Source: Mycobacterium helveticum
Lineage (GTDB): Bacteria; Actinomycetota; Actinomycetes; Mycobacteriales; Mycobacteriaceae
Assembly (NCBI RefSeq): GCF_007714205.1
Contig: NZ_VMQU01000006.1
Coordinates: forward strand, 1-64,000
Length of the DNA stretch: 64,000 nt
Reading direction: 5' to 3'
Position numbers and translations under genes: made by a program. The notes under the pieces were generated by a model, which saw only the letters and a list, made by a program, of their open reading frames with translations, was not told the origin of the DNA and did not search any database. Every line of letters begins with the position of its first letter. Within the stretch, counting starts at the first letter, position 1. Shown here in pieces: positions 17,178 through 26,580 of the stretch.

Positions 17178-18647
17178 ATGGCCGAGTTACCGCCTCCGGA
17201 TTCGCTGCTCGACACCTACCGGCTCTACATCGACGGCGCGTGGATCGAACCGGAGGACGGGCGCTACGACGACGTCGACCCGGCGACCGGGCAGGTCATC
17301 GCCGGCGCGCCGGACGCGAGCGTCGCGCAGGCCGGCGACGCGATCGCGGCCGCGCGCCGCGCTTTCGACGACGGCCCCTGGTCGGCGATGGGGCCCCAGG
17401 AGCGGGCCGGCTGCCTCAACCAACTCGGCGAGGCGCTGCTCGAGCACGCCGACGAGTTCTATGCGCTCGCGCAGGCGGAGTGGGGCTGCATTGCGAATGA
17501 ACGCATGATGCAGATCGACGGCGCCGGATACACGTCCCTGCACGCCGCGCAGTTGGCCACGCAGCTGATCGACGAACCGGTCACCGGGATCGGCGCCGGC
17601 ACCACCGTGCTGCGCCACGAGCCCCTCGGCGTCGTGTCCATCCTGACGCCGTGGAACTTCCCGCACATCCTCAACGTCATGAAGGTGAACAACGCCCTGG
17701 CCGCGGGCAACACCGTCGTGCTCAAGCCGTCGCCGCTGACGCCGCTGGCCGGGCTCGCGCTGGCCCGCCTCATCGACGAGCGCACCGACATCCCGCCGGG
17801 GGTGGTCAACGTCGTCACGCCGTCGGGCCTGGGGGCCGCCAAGCTGCTCACCACCGACCCGCGCATCGACATGATCAGCTTCACCGGCAGCTCGACCGTC
17901 GGCTGTGAGGTGATGCGGGCCGCGGGCGACACCATGACGCGGCTGCTGCTGGAATGCGGCGGCAAGTCGGCCGGCATCGTCCTGGACGACGCCATCGTCA
18001 CCGACGAGATGCTCGAGCAGCTGCTGTTCAGCTGCTGCTCGCTGCATGCCGGGCAGGCCTGCATCCTGCACAGCAGGCTGCTGCTGCCCGATTCGCTGCA
18101 CGACGACGTCGTCGACCGGCTCGTCGCGCTCGCCGGTGACGTGGTGGTCGGCGACCCCCGGGATCCCGCGACGCGGATGGGTCCGCTGATCAGCGCGGCC
18201 CAGCGCGACCGCGTCCAGCGCCACGTCGACGGCGCGGTCGCCGATGGGGCGACACTGGTGACCGGCGGCGGCCGTCCGGCCGGGCTGGATGCCGGGTTCT
18301 ATTTCGCGCCGACCATTCTCACCGACGTCGACCCGGACTCGGCGATCGCCCAGGAGGAGGTCTTCGGCCCCGTCCTGTCGGTGCTGCGCTACTCCGACGA
18401 CGACGACGCCGTGGCGATCGCGAACAACTCCCGATACGGTCTTTCCGGCGCCGTGTGGGGCACCGACGTGGACCGGGCGCTCGGGGTCGCCCGCCGCATC
18501 CGCACCGGGCAGGTGGCGATCAACGGCGTGGGACCCGGCGACGCCCCGTTCGGCGGCTTCAAGTTGAGCGGATTCGGCCGGGAGAGCGGCGGGATCCGCG
18601 GGCTGCACCAGTACATGGAGGTGAAGGCCATCGGGATTCCCGCATAA
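17178..18647 (+). CDS. Aldehyde dehydrogenase family protein
   Basis: A 489-residue NAD(P)-dependent aldehyde dehydrogenase. The catalytic glutamate (Glu259 in LLLECGGKSAG) and cysteine (Cys295 in AGQACILHS) are both present, as are the TPWNFPHILNV cofactor segment and the C-terminal Gly-Gly-Phe-Lys-Leu-Ser-Gly-Phe-Gly-Arg-Glu signature. It probably oxidises an aliphatic or steroid-derived aldehyde to the acid; the exact substrate cannot be read. The ATG at 17178 is chosen because GAGGAAG precedes it, although the frame is open from 17103. It is divergent from the MaoC/DUF35 operon across a region holding a P450 relic, so a shared catabolic role (P450, dehydrogenase, then CoA-level degradation) is likely. 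A hydrolase relic follows its stop codon directly. Confidence 0.9.
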   Translation: MAELPPPDSLLDTYRLYIDGAWIEPEDGRYDDVDPATGQVIAGAPDASVAQAGDAIAAARRAFDDGPWSAMGPQERAGCLNQLGEALLEHADEFYALAQAEWGCIANERMMQIDGAGYTSLHAAQLATQLIDEPVTGIGAGTTVLRHEPLGVVSILTPWNFPHILNVMKVNNALAAGNTVVLKPSPLTPLAGLALARLIDERTDIPPGVVNVVTPSGLGAAKLLTTDPRIDMISFTGSSTVGCEVMRAAGDTMTRLLLECGGKSAGIVLDDAIVTDEMLEQLLFSCCSLHAGQACILHSRLLLPDSLHDDVVDRLVALAGDVVVGDPRDPATRMGPLISAAQRDRVQRHVDGAVADGATLVTGGGRPAGLDAGFYFAPTILTDVDPDSAIAQEEVFGPVLSVLRYSDDDDAVAIANNSRYGLSGAVWGTDVDRALGVARRIRTGQVAINGVGPGDAPFGGFKLSGFGRESGGIRGLHQYMEVKAIGIPA

Positions 18648-18862
18648 CGGGACCGGGGATTCCGGCTCGACGAGATCGCGGTCCCGGTCCGCTGGTGGCA
18701 CGGCGACCACGACCACATCGTCCCGTTCGCCCACGGCGAGCACGCGGTGTCGCGGCTGCCCGAGGCGGAGCTGTACGTGCTGCCGGGCGAAAGCCAGCCG
18801 GCCGGGGCTGGGGCGCGGGGAGGAGACTGGCCACCCTGCTGAAGATCTGGGACGAGCAGTAA
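18648..18862 (+). pseudogene. C-terminal relic of an alpha/beta-hydrolase (Rv1191-like)
   Basis: Directly after the aldehyde dehydrogenase stop, the same frame reads Phe-Arg-Leu-Asp-Glu-Ile-Ala-Val-Pro-Val-Arg-Trp-Trp-His-Gly-Asp-His-Asp-His-Ile, then Val-Pro-Phe-Ala-His-Gly, and later Tyr-Val-Leu-Pro-Gly-Glu-Ser. This is the typical end of an alpha/beta-hydrolase, including the acid residue of the triad (His-Gly-Asp-x-Asp). The expected His-Leu/Gly-Gly-Leu part is corrupted. The frame then shifts, and the natural end Leu-Leu-Lys-Ile-Trp-Asp-Glu-Gln appears in another frame up to the TAA at 18860-18862. The 5' part is missing, apparently replaced at the junction with the dehydrogenase. M. tuberculosis has such a hydrolase near fadD36. 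Confidence 0.75.
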
Positions 18863-18871
18863 CCTGCTCAC

Positions 18872-20293
18872 GTGCTGCTGGCTTCCCTGAACCCCGCGCT
18901 CGCCACCGCCACCGACATGGCCGACGCGGTGCGCATCGACGGCGTCGCGCTGAGCCGCGGCGACCTGCTCGGCGCCGCGACGTCGGTGGCCGAACGGGTC
19001 GCCGGCGCGGACCGCGTCGCGGTGTTGGCCACGCCCACCGCGGCGACGGTGCTGGCGGTCACCGGCTGCCTGATCGCCGGCGTCCCGTTCGTCCCGGTGC
19101 CCGCCGACATCGGGGCGTCCGAACGCCGCCACATGCTCGCCGACTCGGGAGTGCAGGCCTGGCTGGGGCCCCGGCCGGACGAGCCGGAGGGGTTGCCGCA
19201 CATTCCCGTCCGGCTGCACGCGCGCTCCTGGCACCGCCATCCCGAGCCGCCGCCCGATGCCACCGCGATGGTCATCTACACCTCCGGCACCACCGGGCTG
19301 CCCAAGGGGGTGGTGCTGAGCCGGCGGGCGATCGCCGCCGACCTCGACGCGCTCGCGGAAGCCTGGCAGTGGACCCCCGGGGACGTCCTGGTGCACGGCC
19401 TGCCGCTGTTCCACGTGCACGGCCTGGTTTTGGGCCTGCTCGGGTCGCTGCGCGTGGGAAACCGCTTCGTGCACACCGGAAAACCGACGCCCGCCGGTTA
19501 TGCCCGGGCGTGTTCGGAAGCCGGCGGCACGTTGTACTTCGGGGTGCCCACGGTGTGGTCGCGGGTGGTGGCCGACGCGGCCTCCGCGCGCGCACTGCGC
19601 CGGGCGCGGCTGCTGGTCTCGGGCAGCGCGCCGCTGCCCGTTCCGGTGTTCGACGGCCTCGCCGGGCTCACCGGGCACCGGCCCGTCGAACGGTACGGCG
19701 CCTCGGAGTCGCTGATCACCGTCTCGACGCGGGCCGACGGCGAGCGGCGGGCCGGCTGGGTGGGTCTGCCGCTGCCCGGCGTGCAGACCAGGTTGCTCGA
19801 CGAGGACGGCGGCCCGGCGCCGCACGACGGGGAAACCGTTGGCAGGCTGCAGGTTCGCGGGCCGACGATGTTCGACGGCTACCTCAACCGGCCGGACGCC
19901 ACCGCCGAGGCGTTCGACAGCGACGGCTGGTACCGCACCGGGGACGTCGCGGTCGTCGACGGCGCCGGGATGCACCGCATCGTCGGGCGCGAGTCCGTCG
20001 ACCTGATCAAGTCCGGCGGATACCGCGTCGGCGCGGGCGAGGTCGAGACGGCGTTGCTCGGCCATCCGGGCGTGGGCGAGGTGGCCGTCGTCGGGTTGCC
20101 CGACGACGACCTGGGCCAGCGCATCGTCGCCTACGTCGTCGGATCGCCGGACCTGTCCGCCGACGAGCTGGTCAACCATGTCGCCGAGGAGCTTTCGGTG
20201 CACAAGCGGCCGCGCGAGGTGCGCTTCGTCGACGCGCTGCCCCGCAACGCGATGGGCAAAGTCCTCAAGAAGCAACTGCTGTCGGAGGGGTGA
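18872..20293 (+). CDS. fadD36: Acyl-CoA synthetase FadD36
   Basis: A 473-residue member of the adenylate-forming acyl-CoA synthetases, which activate a carboxylic acid with ATP and CoA. The P-loop-like motif YTSGTTGLPKGVVLSRR lies near residues 135-151. The Arg-Tyr-Gly-Ala-Ser-Glu-Ser segment, the Gly-Trp-Tyr-Arg-Thr-Gly-Asp hinge motif and the catalytic lysine in Asn-Ala-Met-Gly-Lys-Val-Leu-Lys near the C-terminus are all visible. It is shorter than long-chain FadDs and resembles malonyl/methylmalonyl-CoA synthetase-like proteins, so a short or dicarboxylic substrate is possible. The start is the GTG at 18872, just after the hydrolase relic. It is followed at 77 bp by a transporter on the same strand. 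Confidence 0.9.
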   Translation: MLLASLNPALATATDMADAVRIDGVALSRGDLLGAATSVAERVAGADRVAVLATPTAATVLAVTGCLIAGVPFVPVPADIGASERRHMLADSGVQAWLGPRPDEPEGLPHIPVRLHARSWHRHPEPPPDATAMVIYTSGTTGLPKGVVLSRRAIAADLDALAEAWQWTPGDVLVHGLPLFHVHGLVLGLLGSLRVGNRFVHTGKPTPAGYARACSEAGGTLYFGVPTVWSRVVADAASARALRRARLLVSGSAPLPVPVFDGLAGLTGHRPVERYGASESLITVSTRADGERRAGWVGLPLPGVQTRLLDEDGGPAPHDGETVGRLQVRGPTMFDGYLNRPDATAEAFDSDGWYRTGDVAVVDGAGMHRIVGRESVDLIKSGGYRVGAGEVETALLGHPGVGEVAVVGLPDDDLGQRIVAYVVGSPDLSADELVNHVAEELSVHKRPREVRFVDALPRNAMGKVLKKQLLSEG

Positions 20294-20370
20294 GGAACAT
20301 CCGCGATCCCCAGCCAGTCGCCGGCGTTTCCGCCGAGCGCGACCGCGCACCTTCGCATACCGTCGTTACC

Positions 20371-21702
20371 GTGACCACCCAGGCCGGTGCCCCCGGCACA
20401 TCGATGAGACGGGTGGCGGCCGCCTGCCTGGTCGGCTCCGCCATCGAGTTCTACGACTTCCTCATCTACGGCATCGCGGCGGCGCTGGTGTTCCCCGCCG
20501 TGTTCTTCCCGCACCTGAGTCCGGCAATGGCCACGGTCGCCTCGATGGGGACGTTCGCCACCGCGTTTCTCTCCCGGCCGCTGGGCGCGGCCGTGTTCGG
20601 GCACTTCGGCGACCGGCTGGGCCGCAAGAAGACGCTCGTCGCCACCCTGCTGATCATGGCCGTGTCGACGGTGGGGGTGGGCATGGTGCCCACCACGGCG
20701 ACCATCGGCGACGCCGCCCCGCTGATCCTGGTCGTCCTGCGGGTGCTGCAGGGGTTCGCCGTCGGCGGCGAATGGGCCGGGTCGGCGCTGCTGAGCGCCG
20801 AGTACGCGCCCGCGGCCCGGCGCGGCCGGTACGGCATGTTCACCCCGCTGGGCGGCGGTGTCGCGCTGGTGCTGACCAGCCTGGTGTTCCTCGGCGTGAA
20901 CGCGACCATCGGCGAGCGGAGCGCCGCGTTCCTGCAGTGGGGATGGCGGGTTCCGTTCCTGATCAGCGCGGCGCTGATCGTCGTCGCCCTGTACGTGCGG
21001 CTCAACATCGACGAGACGCCGGTGTTCGCCGGCGAGAAGGCCCGCACCGTTGTCTCCGAGGCCCCGATCAAGGAGGTGCTGCGCCGCCAGCACCGCACCA
21101 TCGTCCTGGCCGGCGGCAGCGTCGTCAGCGGCTTCGCGTTCGTCTACATGGCCAGCACCTACCTGGCCCGGTACGCCCAGAGCGAGCTGGGCCATTCCCG
21201 CACCCTGATCCTGGTCGTCGGGGTGCTGGGCGGGCTGGCGAGCATCGCGCTCGTCGCGGTCTCGGCCAGCCTGTCCGACCGGGTCGGGCGTCGCCGCATG
21301 ATGCTGGTGGGGCGGGCGGCGTCGCTGCCGTGGTCGCTGGTGGTGATCCCGCTGATGGACACCGGCAGCCCCGCCCTGTTCGCGGTCGCGATCGTCGGCA
21401 TGTACGCCGTCGGCGCCATCGCCGCCGGCCCCACGGCCTCGTTCGTGCCCGAACTGTTCGCCACCCGCTACCGCTACACCGGCACCGCACTGTCCAGCAA
21501 CCTCGCCGGCATCCTCGGCGGGGCGTTGCCGCCGCTGATCGCCGGCACGCTGCTGGCCACCTTCGGCAGCTGGGCCCTGAGCCTGCTGCTCGCCGCGCTG
21601 GTGTCGATCAGCCTGGTCAGCACCTATTTGCTGCCGGAGACCAACGGGGCGGCGTTCGGGCCGGCCCCGTCGCCCGACCTGCAGTCCAACGTCTGCCGCT
21701 GA
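20371..21702 (+). CDS. MFS transporter, metabolite:H+ symporter type (Rv1200-like)
   Basis: A 443-residue, 12-helix major facilitator. The MHS-type start Gly-Ser-Ala-Ile-Glu-Phe-Tyr-Asp-Phe-Leu-Ile-Tyr-Gly is clear. The loop 2-3 motif Gly-His-Phe-Gly-Asp-Arg-Leu-Gly-Arg-Lys and the mid-protein Gly-Gly-Glu-Trp-Ala-Gly motif follow. Members of this subfamily import organic acids and compatible solutes such as shikimate, ketoglutarate or proline-betaine with protons. The GTG at 20371 is chosen as the start because the conserved protein begins about 10 residues later. The substrate is unknown; neighbouring fadD36 suggests a carboxylate. The gene ends 1 bp from the end of the convergent dapD. Confidence 0.88.
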   Translation: MTTQAGAPGTSMRRVAAACLVGSAIEFYDFLIYGIAAALVFPAVFFPHLSPAMATVASMGTFATAFLSRPLGAAVFGHFGDRLGRKKTLVATLLIMAVSTVGVGMVPTTATIGDAAPLILVVLRVLQGFAVGGEWAGSALLSAEYAPAARRGRYGMFTPLGGGVALVLTSLVFLGVNATIGERSAAFLQWGWRVPFLISAALIVVALYVRLNIDETPVFAGEKARTVVSEAPIKEVLRRQHRTIVLAGGSVVSGFAFVYMASTYLARYAQSELGHSRTLILVVGVLGGLASIALVAVSASLSDRVGRRRMMLVGRAASLPWSLVVIPLMDTGSPALFAVAIVGMYAVGAIAAGPTASFVPELFATRYRYTGTALSSNLAGILGGALPPLIAGTLLATFGSWALSLLLAALVSISLVSTYLLPETNGAAFGPAPSPDLQSNVCR

Positions 21703-21703
21703 C

Positions 21704-22657
21704 TCAGTTGGCGTGCAGTTCGGCGTTGAGCGCGATGCCCCGGCCGTCGCGCGACACCACCTCGACGGCCCCGCTCACCGAGTTGCGGCGGAACAGCAGG
21801 TTGTCGGCGCCGGACAGGTCACGGGCCTTGACCGCCTTGCCGCCCGGCATGGCAATTTTGGTGCCCGCGGTGACGTAGAGGCCGGCCTCCACGACGCAGT
21901 CGTCGCCGAGCGAGATGCCCAGCCCCGCGTTCGCGCCCAGCAGGCAGCGCTTCCCGATCGAGATGACCTCCGTGCCGCCACCGGACAGCGTGCCCATGAT
22001 CGACGCCCCGCCGCCGACGTCCGACCCGTCGCCCACCACCACGCCGGCGGAGATGCGGCCTTCGACCATCGAGGCGCCCAGCGTGCCGGCGTTGTAGTTG
22101 ACGAAGCCCTCGTGCATCACGGTGGTGCCCGGCGCCAGGTGAGCGCCCAGTCGCACCCGGTCGGCGTCGGCGATGCGCACCCCAGTCGGCACGACGTAGT
22201 CGACCATCCGCGGGAACTTGTCTACGCCGTAGACGGTCACCGGTCCGCGGCGGCGCAGCCGGGTCCGGACCGCCTCGAAGCCGTCGATCGCGCAGGGGCC
22301 GTAGTTCGTCCACACCACGTTGGTCAGCACCGCAAACAGGCCGGTGGCGTTCAGGCCGTGGGGCGCCACCAGTCGGTGCGAGAGCAGATGTAACCGCAGG
22401 TAGGCGTCGTAGGAGTCGGTGGCGACGTCGTCCAGCGAGCCGATCACCGTGCGCACCGCGACGGTCTCGGTGCCGCGGTCCTCGTCGCGGCCGGTCAGGG
22501 CCGCCAGGTCCGGGGGAACCTCGGATCCGGTCAGTCGTGTGGTGACGCCGGTGCCCGATCCCGTCAATTCCGGTGCGGGGAACCAGGTGTCGAGGATCGA
22601 TCCGTCGTCGGCCAGCGTTGCCAGCCCAATACCAACCGCGCCTGCAGCTCCAGTCAC
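21704..22657 (-). CDS. dapD: Tetrahydrodipicolinate N-succinyltransferase
   Basis: A 317-residue enzyme that transfers succinyl from succinyl-CoA to tetrahydrodipicolinate in lysine and meso-diaminopimelate synthesis. The C-terminal half has the left-handed beta-helix hexapeptide pattern (for example [19 protein letters not shown]). The actinobacterial-type N-terminal domain precedes it. The start is the GTG at 22657, giving the same length as the M. tuberculosis protein. It is divergent from dapE, the enzyme two steps later in the pathway, across a 96-bp gap that contains a 60-bp palindrome. It converges with the transporter gene. Confidence 0.94.
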   Translation of the reverse strand: MTGAAGAVGIGLATLADDGSILDTWFPAPELTGSGTGVTTRLTGSEVPPDLAALTGRDEDRGTETVAVRTVIGSLDDVATDSYDAYLRLHLLSHRLVAPHGLNATGLFAVLTNVVWTNYGPCAIDGFEAVRTRLRRRGPVTVYGVDKFPRMVDYVVPTGVRIADADRVRLGAHLAPGTTVMHEGFVNYNAGTLGASMVEGRISAGVVVGDGSDVGGGASIMGTLSGGGTEVISIGKRCLLGANAGLGISLGDDCVVEAGLYVTAGTKIAMPGGKAVKARDLSGADNLLFRRNSVSGAVEVVSRDGRGIALNAELHAN

Positions 22658-22680
22658 GGCGGTCAGGTTACTTTCTCCGG

Positions 22681-22740
22681 CCGAGCAGACACAAAAGCAC
22701 CCGATTCGGGGCGGAAATAGGAGCTTTTGCGTCTGCTCGG
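22681..22740. repeat. 60-bp palindromic element, copy 1 (dapD-dapE gap)
   Basis: The arms begin CCGAGCAGAC and end GTCTGCTCGG, with AAAAGC/GCTTTT continuing the stem and a less symmetric loop. It is exactly 60 bp, like copies at 34351-34410 and 40031-40090. This copy has a C/G outermost pair, whereas the other two have G/C, which is a compensatory difference. One stem position is mismatched (A at 22691). It fills most of the gap between two divergent genes, so it cannot simply be a terminator. Confidence 0.85.
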
Positions 22741-22753
22741 CATACTTGGGATC

Positions 22754-23818
22754 GTGCTGGACTTGCGCGGGGACCCGATCGAGCTGACCGCGGCGCTGGT
22801 CGACATTCCCAGCGAATCGCGGCACGAGGCGTGCCTCGCCGACGAGGTGGAGGCCGCGCTGCGCGCCCAGACATCGGGCTTCGAGATCGTCCGCAACGGC
22901 AACGCCGTACTGGCGCGCACGCACCGGCGACGGCCGTCGCGGGTATTGCTGGCCGGCCACCTCGACACCGTCCCGGCCGCCGGCAACCTGCCCAGCCGCC
23001 GCGAGGGCGACATGCTGTACGGCTGCGGGGCGGCCGACATGAAATCCGGCGACGCCGTTTTCCTGCACCTGGCCGCCACCGTGGCCGAACCGGCGCACGA
23101 CCTGACGCTGGTGTTCTACGACTGCGAGGAAGTCGAAGCCGCCGCAAACGGTTTGGGCCGCATCGAGCGCGAGCTTCCGGACTGGCTGTCCGCCGACGTG
23201 GCCGTCCTGGGCGAGCCCACCGGCGGCTACGTCGAAGCCGGTTGCCAGGGCACGCTGCGCGTGGTGATCGACACCACCGGCACTCGCGCCCATTCGGCAC
23301 GTTCCTGGTTGGGCGACAACGCGATTCACAAACTGAGTCCCGTCCTGGACCGGCTGGCGCGATATCGGGCGCGCTCCGTCGACATCGACGGGTGCACCTA
23401 TCGCGAGGGTCTGTCGGCCGTGCGGATCGAGGGTGGCGTGGCCGGCAACGTGATTCCCGACGCCGCCTCGGTCACGGTCAACTTCCGGTTCGCGCCCGAC
23501 CGGTCGGTGGCCGCCGCGCTGCACCACGTGCACGAGGTGTTCGACGGGCTCGACGTGCGCATCGAGCAGACCGACGCCGCACCGGGCGCCCTGCCCGGCT
23601 TGACCCAACCCGCCGCCGGGGCCCTGGTCGAGGCCGCGCACGGGCGTGTCCGGGCGAAATACGGCTGGACGGACGTGGCGCGGTTCGCGGCGCTGGGCAT
23701 ACCGGCGGTCAATTTCGGTCCCGGCGACCCCAACGTCGCGCACATGCGCGACGAGGGGGTGCCGGCCGGCAACATCACCGCCGCCGTGGACGTGCTGCGG
23801 GCATACCTGGGCGGTTAG
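22754..23818 (+). CDS. dapE: Succinyl-diaminopimelate desuccinylase
   Basis: A 354-residue zinc metallopeptidase-family enzyme (M20) that removes succinate from N-succinyl-LL-diaminopimelate. Metal-site motifs are visible: His in [13 protein letters not shown], Asp in [13 protein letters not shown], the catalytic and ligand Glu pair in Asp-Cys-Glu-Glu-Val-Glu, and the C-terminal His in Ala-His-Met-Arg-Asp-Glu-Gly. The GTG at 22754 is taken as start because it yields the conserved [11 protein letters not shown] beginning; an upstream in-frame start at 22727 would run into the palindrome. Paired divergently with dapD, it supplies diaminopimelate and lysine. The stop overlaps the convergent ATPase gene by 4 bp. 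Confidence 0.94.
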   Translation: MLDLRGDPIELTAALVDIPSESRHEACLADEVEAALRAQTSGFEIVRNGNAVLARTHRRRPSRVLLAGHLDTVPAAGNLPSRREGDMLYGCGAADMKSGDAVFLHLAATVAEPAHDLTLVFYDCEEVEAAANGLGRIERELPDWLSADVAVLGEPTGGYVEAGCQGTLRVVIDTTGTRAHSARSWLGDNAIHKLSPVLDRLARYRARSVDIDGCTYREGLSAVRIEGGVAGNVIPDAASVTVNFRFAPDRSVAAALHHVHEVFDGLDVRIEQTDAAPGALPGLTQPAAGALVEAAHGRVRAKYGWTDVARFAALGIPAVNFGPGDPNVAHMRDEGVPAGNITAAVDVLRAYLGG

Positions 23819-25932
23819 CGCTCGGCGCACCGCCGGGCCTGCGCGTCGGCGTCGGCAGCCGCCGCGTGCATCCCCACCGCGGCCAGCTCACCGGACACCG
23901 CTCGCAGCGCGGCCGCGTCGCCGTCGGCCAGCGCCCGCGCGTGAGCGAGCGCGAGAATTCCCATGGCGCAATCGATCTCATCGCACAGTCGGGCCAACGG
24001 ATCCACGGCGCGGATGTCCCCGAGCCGCACGGCCTCATACCACGCCCGCAGTGCCGTGCCGGGCTGGCCGCCGCGTTCGGCCATGCGCGCGGCGTCCCGG
24101 GCGGCGGCCACCGCGCCATGTGCGTCGCGCACCGCGGCCAGCCGCCAGGCCCGCGCCACACCGAGCTCGGGGGCGAACAGCGCCGACTTGGTGCCGTGGC
24201 GGGATTCGGCCCTGCTCAACGCCTTTGCCGCCGCGGCGGTGTCGCCCCGCTGCGCCAGCGCGGTGGCCAGCAGGGTCAACGACAGTGGTCCCCACGAATA
24301 CCCGGTGCGTTCCAGCGTGGTGGCCGCCGGCCCGAGCAGCTCGGCCGCCCGGGCGAATTCCCCGGTGGCGATCAGCACATGGGCCAGCAGCACCTCGCCG
24401 ATCGCGCGGCCGGGCTGCTGCAGTTCAGCGAAGTCGGTGAACTGCTGGGCGAGTTCGGCGGCCGCGTCGAGCCGGCCCGCCATCAGCAGCGCGGTGGTCT
24501 GCCCCAACCCGATGGTGAAACGCAGCAGCCCGGGATGCTCTGCGGCCAGGGCGCGTTGAGCCAGCGGCTCGACATCGTCGAACCGGCCCTGCCGCGCCGA
24601 GCACAGCGCGGCCGCACTGGCCGCCCAGGCCACCGCCTGGTCGTCGGCGCACGGCGACGCCAGCACCTCGCCCGCGATCTGCACGGCATGTGCGACATTG
24701 CCCGCGTTCATCGCGAAGGTGGCGCTCAGCGCGTCGAGAGTGGTCAGCGAGGCGGCGTCGGCGATCCGGTTGCGGACTGTCCGCAGGAACGCGGCGGCGC
24801 GCTCCGGCTCGCTGAGCATCCAGAACTGGTTGGCCGCCCGCAGCAGCGCGAAGGCCATCAGGTCGGGTTCGGGCAACGCGGCGGTGTCGACCGCGCTCAG
24901 CACCGCCTCGGCCTCGCGGCCGCGACCCTGCCACGCCAGCGCGTGGGCCAGCGGCAGCCGCGCCGCGAGGTCCCCGGAGCGGTCCAGCGCCGAGCGGGCC
25001 AGCCGTTCACCCAGGTTGAGGTCCCCGAGCCGCAGGGCCTGCTCCGCGGCCGCGACCACCTCGGCGACCGGCTGCTGGGCGTCGCTGTCCAGCGCCAGGG
25101 ACGCCAGCCGCAGCCGCTCGCCGAGGTGCTCGGGCGGACGCCGGGACAGCAACGTCACGATCTCGGTGCGCCGCCGCCGGGCGCCGTCGGTCCCGAGCGC
25201 GGCCCGCGCCCGCTCGGCGAACAGTGGGTGCGCGGTGTAGACCACCGGTACGCCGCGCTCCCGCGTCTCCGCCGCGCCCCACTCCTGCGCCTGCGTGACG
25301 GCGCCCTCTCCGGCCAGGACGGTCAGGTCGGTCAGCGCCAGCGGCTCCTCGACGGCCAGATAGTCCAGCACCGACCGCGCGGCCGCGGGCAACGCGGCGA
25401 TGAACTCGTCGACCTCGGCCGGGTCGGTCGGCCCGCCGGGCGCCGCGATGTCGATGCGCTCCAGCAGGTCGTCGGTCCACAGCGCCGCGACCGGCTCGGG
25501 TGCTTTGTCCGCGCGGGCGGTGACGATCAACCGGACGGCGCCGGCCAGCGCCAACTGGTAAACCAGCGTGGCCGACAGGATGTCCAGTTCGTGGGCGTCG
25601 TCGACGACCAGCAACGGGTCCTCGCCGCCCAGCTCAGCTCCCAGCGAGGCCCGGGCCGCCCGCAACAGCGCGGCCGGCTTGCCGATGTCGGCGATCGCGA
25701 CCAGATGGCTGAAGGCCCCGAACGGCACCGCGCGCTCGCCCGGGGTGCCGGTGACCCACCGGGTGGGCACGGTCGGGCGCCGGCGCGCGAGGTGCTCGGC
25801 GGCCAACCGCGCCAACGTGGACTTGCCGACGCCGTCGGGACCGAGCACGACGGCACCGCCGCCCCGGGCCAGGACGTCGTTCAGCCGGTCCAGCGCCGAC
25901 GCGTGCTGCGGAACGTTCCATCGAATCGGCAC
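23815..25932 (-). CDS. STAND-type ATPase, LuxR-regulator-like but without the HTH (Rv1204c-like)
   Basis: A 705-residue protein with an N-terminal AAA/STAND ATPase. It has Walker [10 protein letters not shown] near residue 31, Walker B Leu-Leu-Val-Val-Asp-Asp-Ala-His-Glu, and a sensor-like Thr-Ala-Arg. Next comes a long alpha-helical, TPR-like region rich in Ala, Leu and Arg. The architecture is that of large LuxR/MalT regulators. However, the C-terminus ends in [10 protein letters not shown] with no LuxR helix-turn-helix, so it may act through protein contacts rather than by binding DNA. Function is unknown. It is divergent from the LOG gene and overlaps dapE tail-to-tail by 4 bp. Confidence 0.75.
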   Translation of the reverse strand: MPIRWNVPQHASALDRLNDVLARGGGAVVLGPDGVGKSTLARLAAEHLARRRPTVPTRWVTGTPGERAVPFGAFSHLVAIADIGKPAALLRAARASLGAELGGEDPLLVVDDAHELDILSATLVYQLALAGAVRLIVTARADKAPEPVAALWTDDLLERIDIAAPGGPTDPAEVDEFIAALPAAARSVLDYLAVEEPLALTDLTVLAGEGAVTQAQEWGAAETRERGVPVVYTAHPLFAERARAALGTDGARRRRTEIVTLLSRRPPEHLGERLRLASLALDSDAQQPVAEVVAAAEQALRLGDLNLGERLARSALDRSGDLAARLPLAHALAWQGRGREAEAVLSAVDTAALPEPDLMAFALLRAANQFWMLSEPERAAAFLRTVRNRIADAASLTTLDALSATFAMNAGNVAHAVQIAGEVLASPCADDQAVAWAASAAALCSARQGRFDDVEPLAQRALAAEHPGLLRFTIGLGQTTALLMAGRLDAAAELAQQFTDFAELQQPGRAIGEVLLAHVLIATGEFARAAELLGPAATTLERTGYSWGPLSLTLLATALAQRGDTAAAAKALSRAESRHGTKSALFAPELGVARAWRLAAVRDAHGAVAAARDAARMAERGGQPGTALRAWYEAVRLGDIRAVDPLARLCDEIDCAMGILALAHARALADGDAAALRAVSGELAAVGMHAAAADADAQARRCAER

Positions 25933-26013
25933 TGCCGGATTTTATTGCGCACGCGTCCCCCGCGGGGCGCATCGGTGGGCGCACCGCCGGGGCGTGGTCT
26001 ACCTTTGGCGGAT

Positions 26014-26577
26014 ATGAGCCCGCAAGGCGATGCGTGCGGCAACTGGGCCGTCTGCGTGTACTGCGCGTCCGCGCCGACGCATCCCGAATTGCTCGGGCTC
26101 GCTGCCGAACTCGGCGAGGCGATCGCCGAGCGCGGCTGGACCCTGGTGTGGGGCGGCGGCCGGGTTTCGGCGATGGGGGCGGTGGCCGGCGCGGCGCGGG
26201 CCCGCGGCGGCCACACCGTCGGCGTCATCCCGCAGAACCTGATGCGCCGCGAGATCGCCGACACCGACGCCGACGAGCTGATCCTCAGCGACACGATGCG
26301 CGACCGCAAGCGCACGATGGAAGACCTCGCCGACGCGTTCATCGTCCTGCCCGGCGGCATCGGGACCCTCGACGAGCTGTTCGACGCGTGGACCACCGGC
26401 TACCTCGGGATACACGGCAAACCGATCGTGCTGCTGGATCCGTTGGGGCATTACGAGGGGCTGTGGGCCTGGTTGTGCGGGCTGGCCGACAGCGGTTACG
26501 TCTCGCAGGCGGCGCTGGACCGGTTGGTGCTGGTCGACAAGGTGAGTGCCGCGATGGAGGCGTGCGCACCCGCCTGA
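26014..26577 (+). CDS. LOG family nucleoside 5'-monophosphate phosphoribohydrolase (Rv1205-like)
   Basis: A 187-residue Rossmann-like protein of the LONELY GUY family. The signature PGGIGTLDE is at residues 113-121, and the earlier GGGRVSAMGAVA is at about 49-60. These enzymes release cytokinin bases from riboside monophosphates. In M. tuberculosis the orthologue is a proteasome substrate whose accumulation yields cytokinins and aldehydes that sensitise cells to nitric oxide. The ATG at 26014 gives the same length as Rv1205. It is divergent from the STAND ATPase. A GC-rich 31-bp repeat that can form a hairpin starts 3 bp after the stop. Confidence 0.9.
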   Translation: MSPQGDACGNWAVCVYCASAPTHPELLGLAAELGEAIAERGWTLVWGGGRVSAMGAVAGAARARGGHTVGVIPQNLMRREIADTDADELILSDTMRDRKRTMEDLADAFIVLPGGIGTLDELFDAWTTGYLGIHGKPIVLLDPLGHYEGLWAWLCGLADSGYVSQAALDRLVLVDKVSAAMEACAPA

Positions 26578-26580
26578 GGC

